Part shown: piece by piece, positions 8,200 through 16,223 of the stretch | How the letters are laid out: each line of letters starts with the position of its first letter | Numbering within the stretch: the stretch's first letter is position 1 | Assembly (NCBI RefSeq): GCF_013410955.1 | Contig: NZ_JACCCG010000003.1 | Location: 248,001 to 312,000 of the forward strand | Direction of reading: 5' to 3' | Length of the DNA: 64,000 nucleotides | Source of the DNA: Microbacterium sp. AK009 | Lineage (GTDB): Bacteria > Actinomycetota > Actinomycetes > Actinomycetales > Microbacteriaceae | Made by a program: the position numbers and the translations under genes | The notes under the pieces: generated by a model | Told to the model about the DNA's origin: nothing | The model's input: the letters and a program-made list of their open reading frames with translations, nothing else | Database searches by the model: none

Positions 8200-9387
8200 A
8201 TGAGCGCACCGGAGCGAACCGATGGGGCGGTCGGCGCGTGGGGCTGGGGGGTCTCTCTCGCCGCCGCCCTCGTCGCGTGCGCGGTCGCGGCCTGGGTGGC
8301 CGTCGCGCCCGGTGGCCAGTGGGGACTCTTCGTCGCGACGATCGCGATCGGCGCCGGATACCTGCTGCTCTTCCAGCTCGTGCTGCGCCGGATCCCGGCC
8401 GACACCCCGGGCGTGTGGATCGTCGCGGTGGTCACGATCCTCGTCGCCGGCGGGATGACAGCCCTCGTCCCGAGCAACGCGGCCCTGCAGTTCTGGGCCT
8501 TCCCGGCGCTCTGGGCGCTGCAGTCGCGGCTCGTGCCGACGCTGGCGCTGACCGCTGCCCTCACCGTGGCGGTGTTCCTGGGCTTCGCCGTCAGCACCGG
8601 CGACCAGCCCGGATGGCAGGTCACCGCCCTTCTCACCCAGGGGATCTCCTACGCCTTCAACATCGTCATGGGGCTGTGGCTGCGGCAGGTGTACCTCGTC
8701 TCCGAGGCCCGCGAACGCCTGCTGGCCGAACTCACCGCCGCGCAGGACCAGCTCGCCACCCTCCACCGCGAGGCCGGCACCGCGGCCGAGCGGGAGCGCA
8801 TCTCCCGCGAGCTGCACGACACCATCGCCCAGTCCCTCGCGGGAGTGGTGCTGCTCGTCCAGCGCGCCAGACGCGAATTCGCCGCAGGAACCCTGACGGA
8901 CGACACCCTGCAGATCACCGAGGATGCCGCCCGCGCGGCCCTCACCGAGACCCGCACCCTCGTCGCGGGGAGCGCCCCCGTCGAGCTTCATTCCGGCGGG
9001 CTCGCGTCGGCGCTCGGCACTCTCGCCGACCGCTTCCGCCGTGAGACCGGGCTCGAGGTCGCGGTCGAGGCCGATTCCGGTGTCGACGACGTGCTCGACC
9101 GGGAGCGCGACGTGGTGCTGCTGCGCTGCGCGCAGGAGGCGCTGGCCAACGTCCGCAAGCATTCCGACGCCCGGCGCGTGCGCATCGCGCTCCGGCGGGA
9201 TGACGCGGGCGCGGTGCTCGAGGTCGGCAACGACGGTCGCGGATTCGATCCCCTCTCGGCTCCCGCCGGTTACGGGCTGCCGGGTCTCCGCGACCGCCTC
9301 GCCCTCGTCGGTGGCGCGCTCGAGGTCGACGGCACCGACGGGGCGGTGCGGTTGCGCGCGCATGTGCCACGGGGAGGAGACGCATGA
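8200..9387 (+). CDS. NarL/LiaS-type sensor histidine kinase
   Basis: A 395-residue HPK7-type kinase with about six N-terminal membrane segments (roughly residues 10-165) and no sizeable extracellular sensor domain. The phosphoacceptor is H206 in ERISRELHDTIAQ (HisKA_3), followed by a HATPase_c domain with the N-box AQEALANVRKHS and G-boxes VGNDGRGFD and GYGLPGLRDR. Its start directly follows the permease stop and its end overlaps the response regulator by ATGA. The architecture suggests an intramembrane-sensing kinase that monitors the co-encoded ABC exporter or the envelope. Confidence 0.9.
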   Translation: MSAPERTDGAVGAWGWGVSLAAALVACAVAAWVAVAPGGQWGLFVATIAIGAGYLLLFQLVLRRIPADTPGVWIVAVVTILVAGGMTALVPSNAALQFWAFPALWALQSRLVPTLALTAALTVAVFLGFAVSTGDQPGWQVTALLTQGISYAFNIVMGLWLRQVYLVSEARERLLAELTAAQDQLATLHREAGTAAERERISRELHDTIAQSLAGVVLLVQRARREFAAGTLTDDTLQITEDAARAALTETRTLVAGSAPVELHSGGLASALGTLADRFRRETGLEVAVEADSGVDDVLDRERDVVLLRCAQEALANVRKHSDARRVRIALRRDDAGAVLEVGNDGRGFDPLSAPAGYGLPGLRDRLALVGGALEVDGTDGAVRLRAHVPRGGDA

Positions 9388-10043
9388 TCCGCATCCTGGT
9401 GGTCGATGACCACCCGATCGTCCGATCGGGGATCGTCGCCCTGATCGACGCCGCCGTCGACCTCGAGGTCGTCGGCACCGCCGACACCGGGGAGCGCGCC
9501 GTCGACCTCGCCGCCGCACTCGCGCCGGACATCGTGCTGATGGATCTCCGCCTGCCCGGCATCGACGGAGACGAGGCCACCGCCCGCATCGTCGAGGCGC
9601 TTCCCGCCACGCGCGTCGTCGTGCTGACCACCTACGAGAACGACGACGCGATCCTCCGTGCCATCGGCGCGGGCGCGAGCGGGTACCTGCTGAAGGCCGC
9701 GCCGGAGGCGGAGCTGCTCGCCGGCATCCGTGCGGTGGCGGGGGGCGAGGTCGCGCTCGCTCCGAGCGTTGCGCGGGTGCTCGTCGCACGCGCGACCCGC
9801 TCCGAGCGCCGGGACCCCGACCCGGTCGCCCTCTCCCCGCGCGAACGGGAGGTGCTGCGCCTCGTCGCCGAAGGGCTCAGCAACCGCCAGATCGGCGAGC
9901 GACTGCATCTCGGCGAATCGACCGTCAAAACCCATCTGCTGCATGTCTTCGGCAAGCTCGAGGTGAGTGATCGGACCCACGCGGTGATGCGGGCGATGGA
10001 GCTCGGGCTGCTCGGTCCGCCTGACACCGTCCGTCCCGCCTGA
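9384..10043 (+). CDS. NarL/LuxR-family response regulator
   Basis: A 219-residue regulator. The receiver domain has the phosphoacceptor D54 in VLMDLRLPG and the switch Thr in VVLTTYEND, then a linker, then the LuxR helix-turn-helix LSPREREVLRLVAEGLSNRQ. It is the partner of the kinase at 8200-9387 and probably binds as a dimer to inverted repeats. Candidate targets are the 22-bp palindrome ahead of the operon (6394-6415) or the tandem repeat overlapping its own 3' end. Confidence 0.92.
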   Translation: MIRILVVDDHPIVRSGIVALIDAAVDLEVVGTADTGERAVDLAAALAPDIVLMDLRLPGIDGDEATARIVEALPATRVVVLTTYENDDAILRAIGAGASGYLLKAAPEAELLAGIRAVAGGEVALAPSVARVLVARATRSERRDPDPVALSPREREVLRLVAEGLSNRQIGERLHLGESTVKTHLLHVFGKLEVSDRTHAVMRAMELGLLGPPDTVRPA

Positions 10044-10075
10044 CACGGTCCGACCGGCCTGACACAATCGACCTA
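10019..10075 (+). repeat. Three 19-bp tandem units at the regulator stop / aarF-like promoter
   Basis: GCCTGACAC recurs at 10019, 10038 and 10057, an exact 19-bp period. The units share a GTCCGxCC-like second half that is weaker in the third copy. The first unit encodes the last residues of the response regulator, the second spans its stop, and the third contains a CACAAT -10-like box (10063-10068) 6 nt ahead of the next ATG. Confidence 0.75.
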
Positions 10076-12072
10076 TGCCGGCCTGGGTGATCGTAGGGCT
10101 TCTCGCGATCGTGTTCGCGCTCATTGCGACGTGGGTGGCGCGGCGCCTCCTCGATCGGAGGATCGGCGAGATCCGGGCGCTCATCCTCTCCGTGCTCGTC
10201 TTCCTCGTCAGCGCGCCGGTGGGGCTGTGGATGCTGCAACGCTCCGGTGTTCTCGACGACGACTTCGTCTTCGCCGTCGAGGGGTTCATCGCCCTGGCGT
10301 TCCTCGCCCTGACGCTCGGCTGGATGCTCGCGATCGTCGTCGCCGTCATCATGGCGGTGGAATTCCTGTGGCCTTCCCGCGGCTTCCGCAACCCCGTCAC
10401 GGCGTTCCGCCAGGCTCTGCGGCGCCGCGACCGTGCTCGCCGTTACGCGCAGATCGTCGCCATCGGATCGCGGCATGGGCTGGGGCTCTACCAGCGCCAT
10501 CGTCGCGGTGACGGTGACGATCTGCCGTCAGCCCTCGTCGCTGCGCTCAACCAGGCGGGGGTCACCTTCGTCAAGCTCGGGCAGACCCTGTCCACGCGCG
10601 AGGACGTCCTCCCGCCCGAGTTCGTCCGCGCCCTGTCCACCCTGCAGATGGATTCGACCGCCATCCCGTGGGCCGAGGCGGAGGCTGCGATCGCCGCCGA
10701 ACTCGGGCGGCCGCTGAACGAGGTGTTCGCGACGGTCGAGGAGCACCCTCTCGCCGCGGCATCCGTCGCCCAGGTGCATGCGGCGACGCTGCTGTCGGGG
10801 GAGGAGGTCGTGGTGAAGATCCAGCGGCCACGCGCCCGAGCGCAGGTGACGACGGATCTCGACATCCTCGAGCGTCTGGCCGCCGACGCCGAGCGCCGCA
10901 TGGAGTGGGCGCGCGACTACGGACTGCGTGCGCTGGTGATCGAATTCGCGCGGGCGCTGCGTGAGGAGCTCGACTACCGCGTCGAGGCGGCGAACACCGA
11001 GCTGCTGCGCGGCGCCATCGCCCGGTCGACCGACTCGCAGGTGTCGGTCCCGAAGGTGTACGCCGAATACACCACCACCCGGATGCTCGTTCTCGAGCGG
11101 GTGACCGGAACGCCGTTCAGCCGCCTCAACCCCGGCGATCTCCCGCCCGAGCGCGCGGTGGCCATCGCCGACGGCGTCGTGGACGCCGTGTTCGAGCAGA
11201 TCGCCGTCCGGGGCGTCTTCCACGCCGACCTGCACCCCGGGAACCTGGTCCTGCGTGATGACGACAGCGTCGCGCTCGTCGATTTCGGCGCCATCGGCGT
11301 GCTCGAACGCAGCATGCGCCACCTCCTCGTGCCCTTCCTCATCGCGATCCTCAACGAAGACGACATCGCCGCCACCGATGTCGTCCTCCTGCTGTGTGCG
11401 CCGGCCCGGGGCTCATCGGCTGATCGCGCCGCGCTGCAGCACGACATCGGGGTGGTGCTGACCCGCATCCACAACGACACCAACGATCAGAACGTGTTCC
11501 GGGCGCTGATCGACGTCCTGCGGGCGCACCGGCTGGCCATGCCGCCGTCGCTGCTGCTGGTCTTTCGCACCCTGGCCTCTCTCGAGGGCTCCATGCGACG
11601 GCTGCAGGCCGACTACGACATGGTCGGCCATGCGCTCAGCCGCGCCCCCCACACGGCGCGGCTGATGAACACCCCCCGGGATCTGCTCCTGTCGGCACAG
11701 TCCAACGGTGCGCTGCTGGTGGAGCAGCTTCGACGTCTGCCCCGTCGTATGGAGAACCTCGGCCGGTCTCTCGAGGACGGCACCTTCGTCGTGCAGCTGC
11801 GCCGTTTCTCCAACCCGACCGAGCGCAGCTGGCTCGACGGTCTGCTCGGTCAGGTCACCGTGACGATCGTCGGTATCGCGCTGCTTCTCATGGGCATTCT
11901 GCTGGCCGTCGCCGACGGCGGGCCGGAGCTCACGGCTCAGGTGGCGGTGTCCCCCTTCCTCGGCAGCGTCGTCGCCCTCGGTGGCTTCCTGCTGCTGCTG
12001 CGAAGCCTCCGGCGGGCCCTCCGCCTCCGTGGCGACGTGCTCGACGGTGACGCCTCGGACGGCGAAGCCTGA
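10075..12072 (+). CDS. AarF/UbiB (ABC1) family atypical protein kinase-like membrane protein
   Basis: A 665-residue protein with three N-terminal transmembrane segments (about 5-105), the ABC1/UbiB kinase-like core, and two C-terminal transmembrane helices (about 600-660). The core shows the family marks: KLGQTLSTREDVLPPEF, the alanine-rich AAASVAQVHAA loop, the ATP-lysine in VVVKIQRP, catalytic HADLHPGN and VDFGAIG. UbiB/AarF/COQ8 proteins are ATPases supporting isoprenoid-quinone synthesis; actinobacteria make menaquinone, so a role in quinone or lipid homeostasis is inferred. The ATG is preceded by a CACAAT box 6 nt upstream and no Shine-Dalgarno, so the mRNA is probably leaderless. Confidence 0.9.
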   Translation: MPAWVIVGLLAIVFALIATWVARRLLDRRIGEIRALILSVLVFLVSAPVGLWMLQRSGVLDDDFVFAVEGFIALAFLALTLGWMLAIVVAVIMAVEFLWPSRGFRNPVTAFRQALRRRDRARRYAQIVAIGSRHGLGLYQRHRRGDGDDLPSALVAALNQAGVTFVKLGQTLSTREDVLPPEFVRALSTLQMDSTAIPWAEAEAAIAAELGRPLNEVFATVEEHPLAAASVAQVHAATLLSGEEVVVKIQRPRARAQVTTDLDILERLAADAERRMEWARDYGLRALVIEFARALREELDYRVEAANTELLRGAIARSTDSQVSVPKVYAEYTTTRMLVLERVTGTPFSRLNPGDLPPERAVAIADGVVDAVFEQIAVRGVFHADLHPGNLVLRDDDSVALVDFGAIGVLERSMRHLLVPFLIAILNEDDIAATDVVLLLCAPARGSSADRAALQHDIGVVLTRIHNDTNDQNVFRALIDVLRAHRLAMPPSLLLVFRTLASLEGSMRRLQADYDMVGHALSRAPHTARLMNTPRDLLLSAQSNGALLVEQLRRLPRRMENLGRSLEDGTFVVQLRRFSNPTERSWLDGLLGQVTVTIVGIALLLMGILLAVADGGPELTAQVAVSPFLGSVVALGGFLLLLRSLRRALRLRGDVLDGDASDGEA

Positions 12073-12140
12073 CGCCTCGCCGGGCCGTTGTCCAGCCGGT
12101 ACGGGTGATTCGCCCACCGCCTAGTGTGGGGACGCATGCC

Positions 12141-12170
12141 CTGACGCCGAGAAGACTGACGCCGAGAAGA
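12141..12170 (+). repeat. Perfect 15-bp tandem duplication in a 5' leader
   Basis: CTGACGCCGAGAAGA occurs twice head to tail, at 12141-12155 and 12156-12170. The second copy runs into GAAGAGGA, the ribosome binding site of the aldo/keto reductase gene. A TAGTGT -10 box lies at 12122-12127. The duplication also doubles a weak GAGAAGA ribosome-binding sequence. Confidence 0.8.
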
Positions 12171-12178
12171 GGACCGCC

Positions 12179-13108
12179 ATGAAGAAGATCCCCCTGGGCG
12201 CGAAGGATGCCCCCAACGTCGTCCTCGGCGTCATGCGCATCGCCGACAAGACCGACGACGAGGTCCGTGCGCTCGTCGGAGCCGCCCGCGACGTCGGAAT
12301 CGACTTCTTCGACCACGCCGATGTCTACGGCAACGAGCTGCACGGCTGCGAATCGCGCTTCGCCGACGCCCTCCAGCTCTCGGCCTCCGAGCGCGAGCAG
12401 ATCACCCTGCAGACCAAGGCGGGCATCGTGCGGGAGGGGCCGTACTTCGACTTCTCGTACGACCACCTCGTCAGCTCCGTCGAGGGGTCGTTGACGGCGT
12501 TGAAGACCGACTACATCGACATCCTGCTCCTGCACCGGCCCGACGCGCTCGTCGAGCCCGAGGAGGTCGCGCGCGCGTTCGATCACCTCGAAAGCTCCGG
12601 CAAGGTCCGCGCTTTCGGTGTCTCCAACCAGACGCCCGCGCAGATCGAGCTGCTGAAGACCGCCGTCAGCCAGCCGCTCGTGGCCAACCAGCTCCAGCTG
12701 TCCGTCACCCACGCCCCCATCGTGGCGCAGGGCGTCGCGGCGAACATGGCGGGCACCGACCAGTCGGTCGTGCTCGACGGCGGCGGGATCATCGACTACT
12801 GCCGCCTGCACGGCATCACCGTGCAGGCCTGGTCGCCCTTCCAGGCCGGCTTCTTCACCGGAACCTTTCTCGGCTCCCCCGACTACCCCGAGCTCAACGC
12901 CGTCATCGACCGTCTCGCGAAGGCCTACGACGTACCCGCCATCGCCATCGCGACGGCGTGGATCACGCGGCATCCGGCGAACATGCAGGTAGTGCTCGGC
13001 ACCACCACCATCGAGCGCGTGCAGGGCGCCGCGCTCGGTTCCGACATCCCCCTCACGCGGGCGGAGTGGTACGAGATGTTCCGTGCCGCCGGATACCGCG
13101 TGCCCTGA
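12179..13108 (+). CDS. Aldo/keto reductase, YdhF-like
   Basis: A 309-residue (beta/alpha)8 NADPH-dependent oxidoreductase. The catalytic tetrad is D45, Y50 (FDHADVYG), K80 (LQTKAG) and H119 (LLLHRPD); the ending AWITRHPANMQVVLGTTTIER is the cofactor-binding part. It matches the YdhF group of AKRs, which reduce carbonyl compounds of unclear physiological identity. GAAGAGGA precedes the ATG. A second, different AKR follows 23 bp later, so both probably share a transcript. Confidence 0.9.
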   Translation: MKKIPLGAKDAPNVVLGVMRIADKTDDEVRALVGAARDVGIDFFDHADVYGNELHGCESRFADALQLSASEREQITLQTKAGIVREGPYFDFSYDHLVSSVEGSLTALKTDYIDILLLHRPDALVEPEEVARAFDHLESSGKVRAFGVSNQTPAQIELLKTAVSQPLVANQLQLSVTHAPIVAQGVAANMAGTDQSVVLDGGGIIDYCRLHGITVQAWSPFQAGFFTGTFLGSPDYPELNAVIDRLAKAYDVPAIAIATAWITRHPANMQVVLGTTTIERVQGAALGSDIPLTRAEWYEMFRAAGYRVP

Positions 13109-13131
13109 ACCGCACCAGAAGGAGGACCCAC

Positions 13132-14145
13132 GTGGTCGCATATCGCTATCTCGGAAACAGCGGACTGAAGGTCTCGGAGATCACCTACGGCAACTGGGTG
13201 ACCCACGCCTCGCAGGTCGAGGACGACGCGGCTGTGAAGACGGTGCACGCCGCCCTCGACGCCGGCATCACCACCTTCGACACCGCTGACACGTACGCCA
13301 ACACCGCCGCGGAGGTGGTGCTCGGCAAGGCGCTGGAGGGTCAGCGGCGGGAGTCGCTGGAGATCTTCACCAAGGTCTACTTCCCCACCGGGCCCGGCGG
13401 ACCCAACGACACCGGGCTCAGCCGCAAGCACATCATGGAGTCGATCAACGGGTCGCTGAAGCGCCTGGGCACCGAGTACGTCGACCTGTACCAGGCGCAC
13501 CGCTTCGATCACGAGACGCCGCTGGAGGAGACCTTTCAGGCGTTCGCCGACGTCGTGCGGCAGGGCAAGGCCCTGTACATCGGCGTCTCGGAATGGACCG
13601 CCGAGCAGCTGCGCGAGGGCCACGCCCTGGCGAAGAGCCTCGGCATCCAGCTCATCTCGAACCAGCCGCAGTACTCGATGCTGTGGCGCGTGATCGAGGG
13701 CAAGGTCGTTCCGGCCTCGGAGGAGCTCGGCATCTCGCAGATCGTGTGGTCGCCGATGGCCCAGGGCGTGCTGAGCGGGAAGTACCTGCCCGGCCAGCCC
13801 GTGCCCGAGGGGTCGCGCGCGACGGATGAGAAGAGCGGAGCGCAGTTCATCAAGGGGTTCCTGCGCGATGAGGTGCTCGAGGCCGTGCAGCGGCTGAAGC
13901 CGATCGCCGAGCAGGCAGGGCTGACGATGCCGCAGCTCGCGATCGCGTGGGTGCTGCAGAATCCCAACGTCGCCGCAGCCCTCGTGGGCGCGTCTCGCCC
14001 TGAGCAGCTCGCCGACACCGTCAAGGCCTCGGGTGTGACGCTCGACGCCGACACGATGTCGGCGATCGACACCGCCCTCGGCGGCGCGGTGTTCACCGAC
14101 CCCGAGCACACCTACGGGGTGTCGCCGAAGAAGCGCCTCACCTGA
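13132..14145 (+). CDS. Aldo/keto reductase, Kv-beta/YghZ-like
   Basis: A 337-residue AKR with tetrad D50, Y55 (FDTADTYANT), K81 (FTKVYF) and H123 (YQAHRFD). The start YRYLGNSGLKVSEITYGNW and the end LVGASRPEQLADTV follow the AKR group that includes voltage-gated K+ channel beta subunits and L-glyceraldehyde 3-phosphate reductases. The GTG at 13132 has AGGAGGA with proper spacing; the frame is open far upstream but overlaps the previous gene. Its TGA overlaps the NUDIX ATG by one base (TGATG). An NADPH-dependent role in aldehyde reduction is likely; the substrate is unknown. Confidence 0.92.
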   Translation: MVAYRYLGNSGLKVSEITYGNWVTHASQVEDDAAVKTVHAALDAGITTFDTADTYANTAAEVVLGKALEGQRRESLEIFTKVYFPTGPGGPNDTGLSRKHIMESINGSLKRLGTEYVDLYQAHRFDHETPLEETFQAFADVVRQGKALYIGVSEWTAEQLREGHALAKSLGIQLISNQPQYSMLWRVIEGKVVPASEELGISQIVWSPMAQGVLSGKYLPGQPVPEGSRATDEKSGAQFIKGFLRDEVLEAVQRLKPIAEQAGLTMPQLAIAWVLQNPNVAAALVGASRPEQLADTVKASGVTLDADTMSAIDTALGGAVFTDPEHTYGVSPKKRLT

Positions 14146-14606
14146 TGCAGAGCGCCGGCATCCTCCTCTTCCGGCTCGGTCCGCACCCCGAGGTGCTGAT
14201 CGCCCATATGGGCGGGCCGTTCTGGGCGAAGAAGGATGCCGGCGCCTGGTCCATTCCCAAGGGCGAGTTCGGTGACGACGAACGTCCGCTGGATGCCGCG
14301 CGGCGGGAGTTCCACGAGGAGCTCGGCGTCGCCGCACCCGATGTCGACTACGCCGAGGTCGGCACCTTTCCGTACTCCTCGGGGAAGCGGGTGACGGTGT
14401 TCGTCGGGGACGGCGCGGGGTTCGACCCACCGACGTCAGGCTTCGGCGAGTTCGAGATGGAGTGGCCGCCGCGGTCAGGGAAGCGGGCGACGTTCCCCGA
14501 GGTCGACCGGGCCGAGTGGGTCGGGTTCGACGTGGCGCGCGAGCGCCTGGTGAAGGGGCAGCGCCCCGCCATCGACGCTCTGGAAGCGCGGCTCGCCGAG
14601 GTGTGA
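14145..14606 (+). CDS. NUDIX hydrolase
   Basis: A 153-residue NUDIX-fold protein. The Nudix box is spread as PKGEFGDDE.....AARREFHEELG (about 42-66), with the metal-binding REFHEEL intact. The N-terminus MQSAGILLFRLGPHPEVLIAHMGGPFWAKK matches the actinobacterial NUDIX group that starts with a 'SAGLLLYR' strand. It would cleave a nucleoside diphosphate linked to another moiety. The start codon overlaps the stop of the aldo/keto reductase, so expression is coupled. Confidence 0.9.
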   Translation: MQSAGILLFRLGPHPEVLIAHMGGPFWAKKDAGAWSIPKGEFGDDERPLDAARREFHEELGVAAPDVDYAEVGTFPYSSGKRVTVFVGDGAGFDPPTSGFGEFEMEWPPRSGKRATFPEVDRAEWVGFDVARERLVKGQRPAIDALEARLAEV

Positions 14607-14639
14607 CGCGCCCGCGCCGCCGCGGGAGGCGACGACGGG

Positions 14640-15626
14640 CTACTGGGTGCCGGGTGCCGGGACGGCCGTGCGGGCGGGTTCGGGTTCGGAAGCCGACGCA
14701 GGGTCCACGCCTGGACGCGCGACGACCTGCCCGTCGGGCTCGAGCGTGTAGCCGACGTAGGCGACGTCGCCGGGCGACGCGGCATCGAACTGGGGTGCAG
14801 GGAAGACGAGGGTCTTGGGCAGCGGAGCGAAACCCCAGATCTCCGGGTCCAGACACACCGTCACCGCCGACGGGTCGCTCTCGACGATCATGCAGAACCG
14901 GTCGTCCTCGGTCGGCCCCGCCCCGACGAGGCGGCCGTAGAGCGTGCCGTAGGGCCGGAACCGGTCGTACACCACCCGGGATGCGACGCCCTCCGCGCCC
15001 GGCAGGGTGAGAACCTCGTCCCGCTTGCCGTCGAAGTACAGCTCGTAGGGGTTCCGATGAGGCGCGTCGTCGTCGCGCGCGAGGCGCTTCGCGGCGGCGT
15101 CGGCGGCGTCTTGCCGCACGGCCGCGAGGTCATCCCCCTCCGGCGGCGGCCCCATGGTCGACGCGGCGAGAGCGGTACCGGCGACCACCAGAGCGGCGCC
15201 GCCGGCGACGAGCAGGAGGGTCGTCCGCCGGGTGGCGCGACGGGGGAGAGCGGATGCTGGTGCCGCGGCGTCGGCGCCGGACTCGGCCCCGACCGGGTCG
15301 TCGCCTGCGCCGCCGGTCGCGCCTGCGCTGCTGGTCGTGCCTGCGCTGCCGGTCGTGCCTGCGCCGCCGGTCGTGCCTGCGCTGCCGGTCGTGATCGTGC
15401 CACCGGTCTCCCCGGCCCCGACGGTCGTGTCGGCGACTCGGCTGTCGGTGCCCCCGTCATCACCCCGCTGTGGCGCCGGCCGCGCCGCGGCGGCCTCCAA
15501 CGTGCGCAACCGGGCGAGCGCCGCCGGGTCGCTGTGGATGTCGGCGTCGGGTCCGTACGCCCGTCGCTGGAGCGCGCGCAGCTCGGCGCGCTCCTCAGAG
15601 CGCAGGCGGTGGGGCTCCTCTGCCAC
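14640..15626 (-). CDS. Actinobacterial hypothetical membrane protein with Gly/Thr/Ser-rich linker
   Basis: I do not recognise a named family. The 328 residues comprise a charged N-terminal helical part (RSEERAELRALQRRAYGPDADI), a low-complexity linker of repeated TTGSAG/TTGGAG units (about 70-105), one transmembrane helix (TLLLVAGGAALVVAGTAL, about 133-152), and an exported C-terminal domain of about 175 residues with two cysteines (FCMIV, TVCLD). The topology suggests a cytoplasmic N-terminus and an extracytoplasmic C-terminal domain. The GTG at 15626 lies 6 nt behind TAGCCT (15633-15638, minus strand), so it is probably leaderless. The linker repeats may vary in number between strains. Confidence 0.75.
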   Translation of the reverse strand: MAEEPHRLRSEERAELRALQRRAYGPDADIHSDPAALARLRTLEAAAARPAPQRGDDGGTDSRVADTTVGAGETGGTITTGSAGTTGGAGTTGSAGTTSSAGATGGAGDDPVGAESGADAAAPASALPRRATRRTTLLLVAGGAALVVAGTALAASTMGPPPEGDDLAAVRQDAADAAAKRLARDDDAPHRNPYELYFDGKRDEVLTLPGAEGVASRVVYDRFRPYGTLYGRLVGAGPTEDDRFCMIVESDPSAVTVCLDPEIWGFAPLPKTLVFPAPQFDAASPGDVAYVGYTLEPDGQVVARPGVDPASASEPEPARTAVPAPGTQ

Positions 15627-15664
15627 GATTCCAGGCTAGAACCGCAGCGCCGCGTCGGGGCCGG

Positions 15665-16186
15665 TCAGCGTCCGTTCTTCGGCGCCGCCGCGACATCCAG
15701 CTTGGGGTGCGACCCCAGGGACGACCAGGCGCTCTCCTTCCCCTCGGCGGCGTGCTCGGCGGCGCGCACCGCGCGCTCGTCGGCCCAGGCATTGAGCACG
15801 TGGCCGGAGTGGCCGCGGACGTGCTGCAGCACGACGTCGGGAAGGCCCGCTGCACGTCGCGCGTCGCGTGCGGCGATCAGCTGCTCGAGGAGGTCGCGGT
15901 TCTTCGTCGGCGATCCGGTCGAGGTCTTCCAGCCGCGGCGGCGGTGCCCGTCCATCCACTTCGTGTACGTGTCGATGGCGTACATCGAGTCGGCCTGCAC
16001 GATGAGGTCGACGACCTCGCGGTGATCCTCGATCGCGCGCAGCAGCCCGGTCAGCTCGCCGATGTTGTTGGTGCCGAGCGCGATCGACCCGGCGGCCCAG
16101 TGGCCGTCCTCGCCGACCCACGCCCAGCCGGTCGGGCCGGGGTTGCCCTTGCAGGCGCCGTCGGTGGCAACGGTGTAGCTGGTCAC
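15665..16186 (-). CDS. rnhA: Ribonuclease HI
   Basis: A 173-residue RNase H type 1 enzyme that cleaves the RNA strand of RNA/DNA hybrids. The metal-binding carboxylates are D9 (ATDGACKGNPGP), E44 (NNIGELTG), D66 (QADSMYAI) and D136 (NAWADERA); H126 lies in the HVRGHSG loop. Compared with E. coli RNase HI (155 residues) it carries a short C-terminal tail. The GTG at 16186 follows a TAGCGT -10 box by 6 nt (leaderless type). Confidence 0.94.
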   Translation of the reverse strand: MTSYTVATDGACKGNPGPTGWAWVGEDGHWAAGSIALGTNNIGELTGLLRAIEDHREVVDLIVQADSMYAIDTYTKWMDGHRRRGWKTSTGSPTKNRDLLEQLIAARDARRAAGLPDVVLQHVRGHSGHVLNAWADERAVRAAEHAAEGKESAWSSLGSHPKLDVAAAPKNGR

Positions 16187-16223
16187 CCCGATACGCTACC
16201 CGGGCTCGCGGGAACGCCGGCAC

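Noticed and set aside
7285..9789. Minus-strand frame of 834 codons opposite the ABC permease and histidine kinase
   Set aside because: Spans three well-supported plus-strand genes and has the biased composition of antisense frames.
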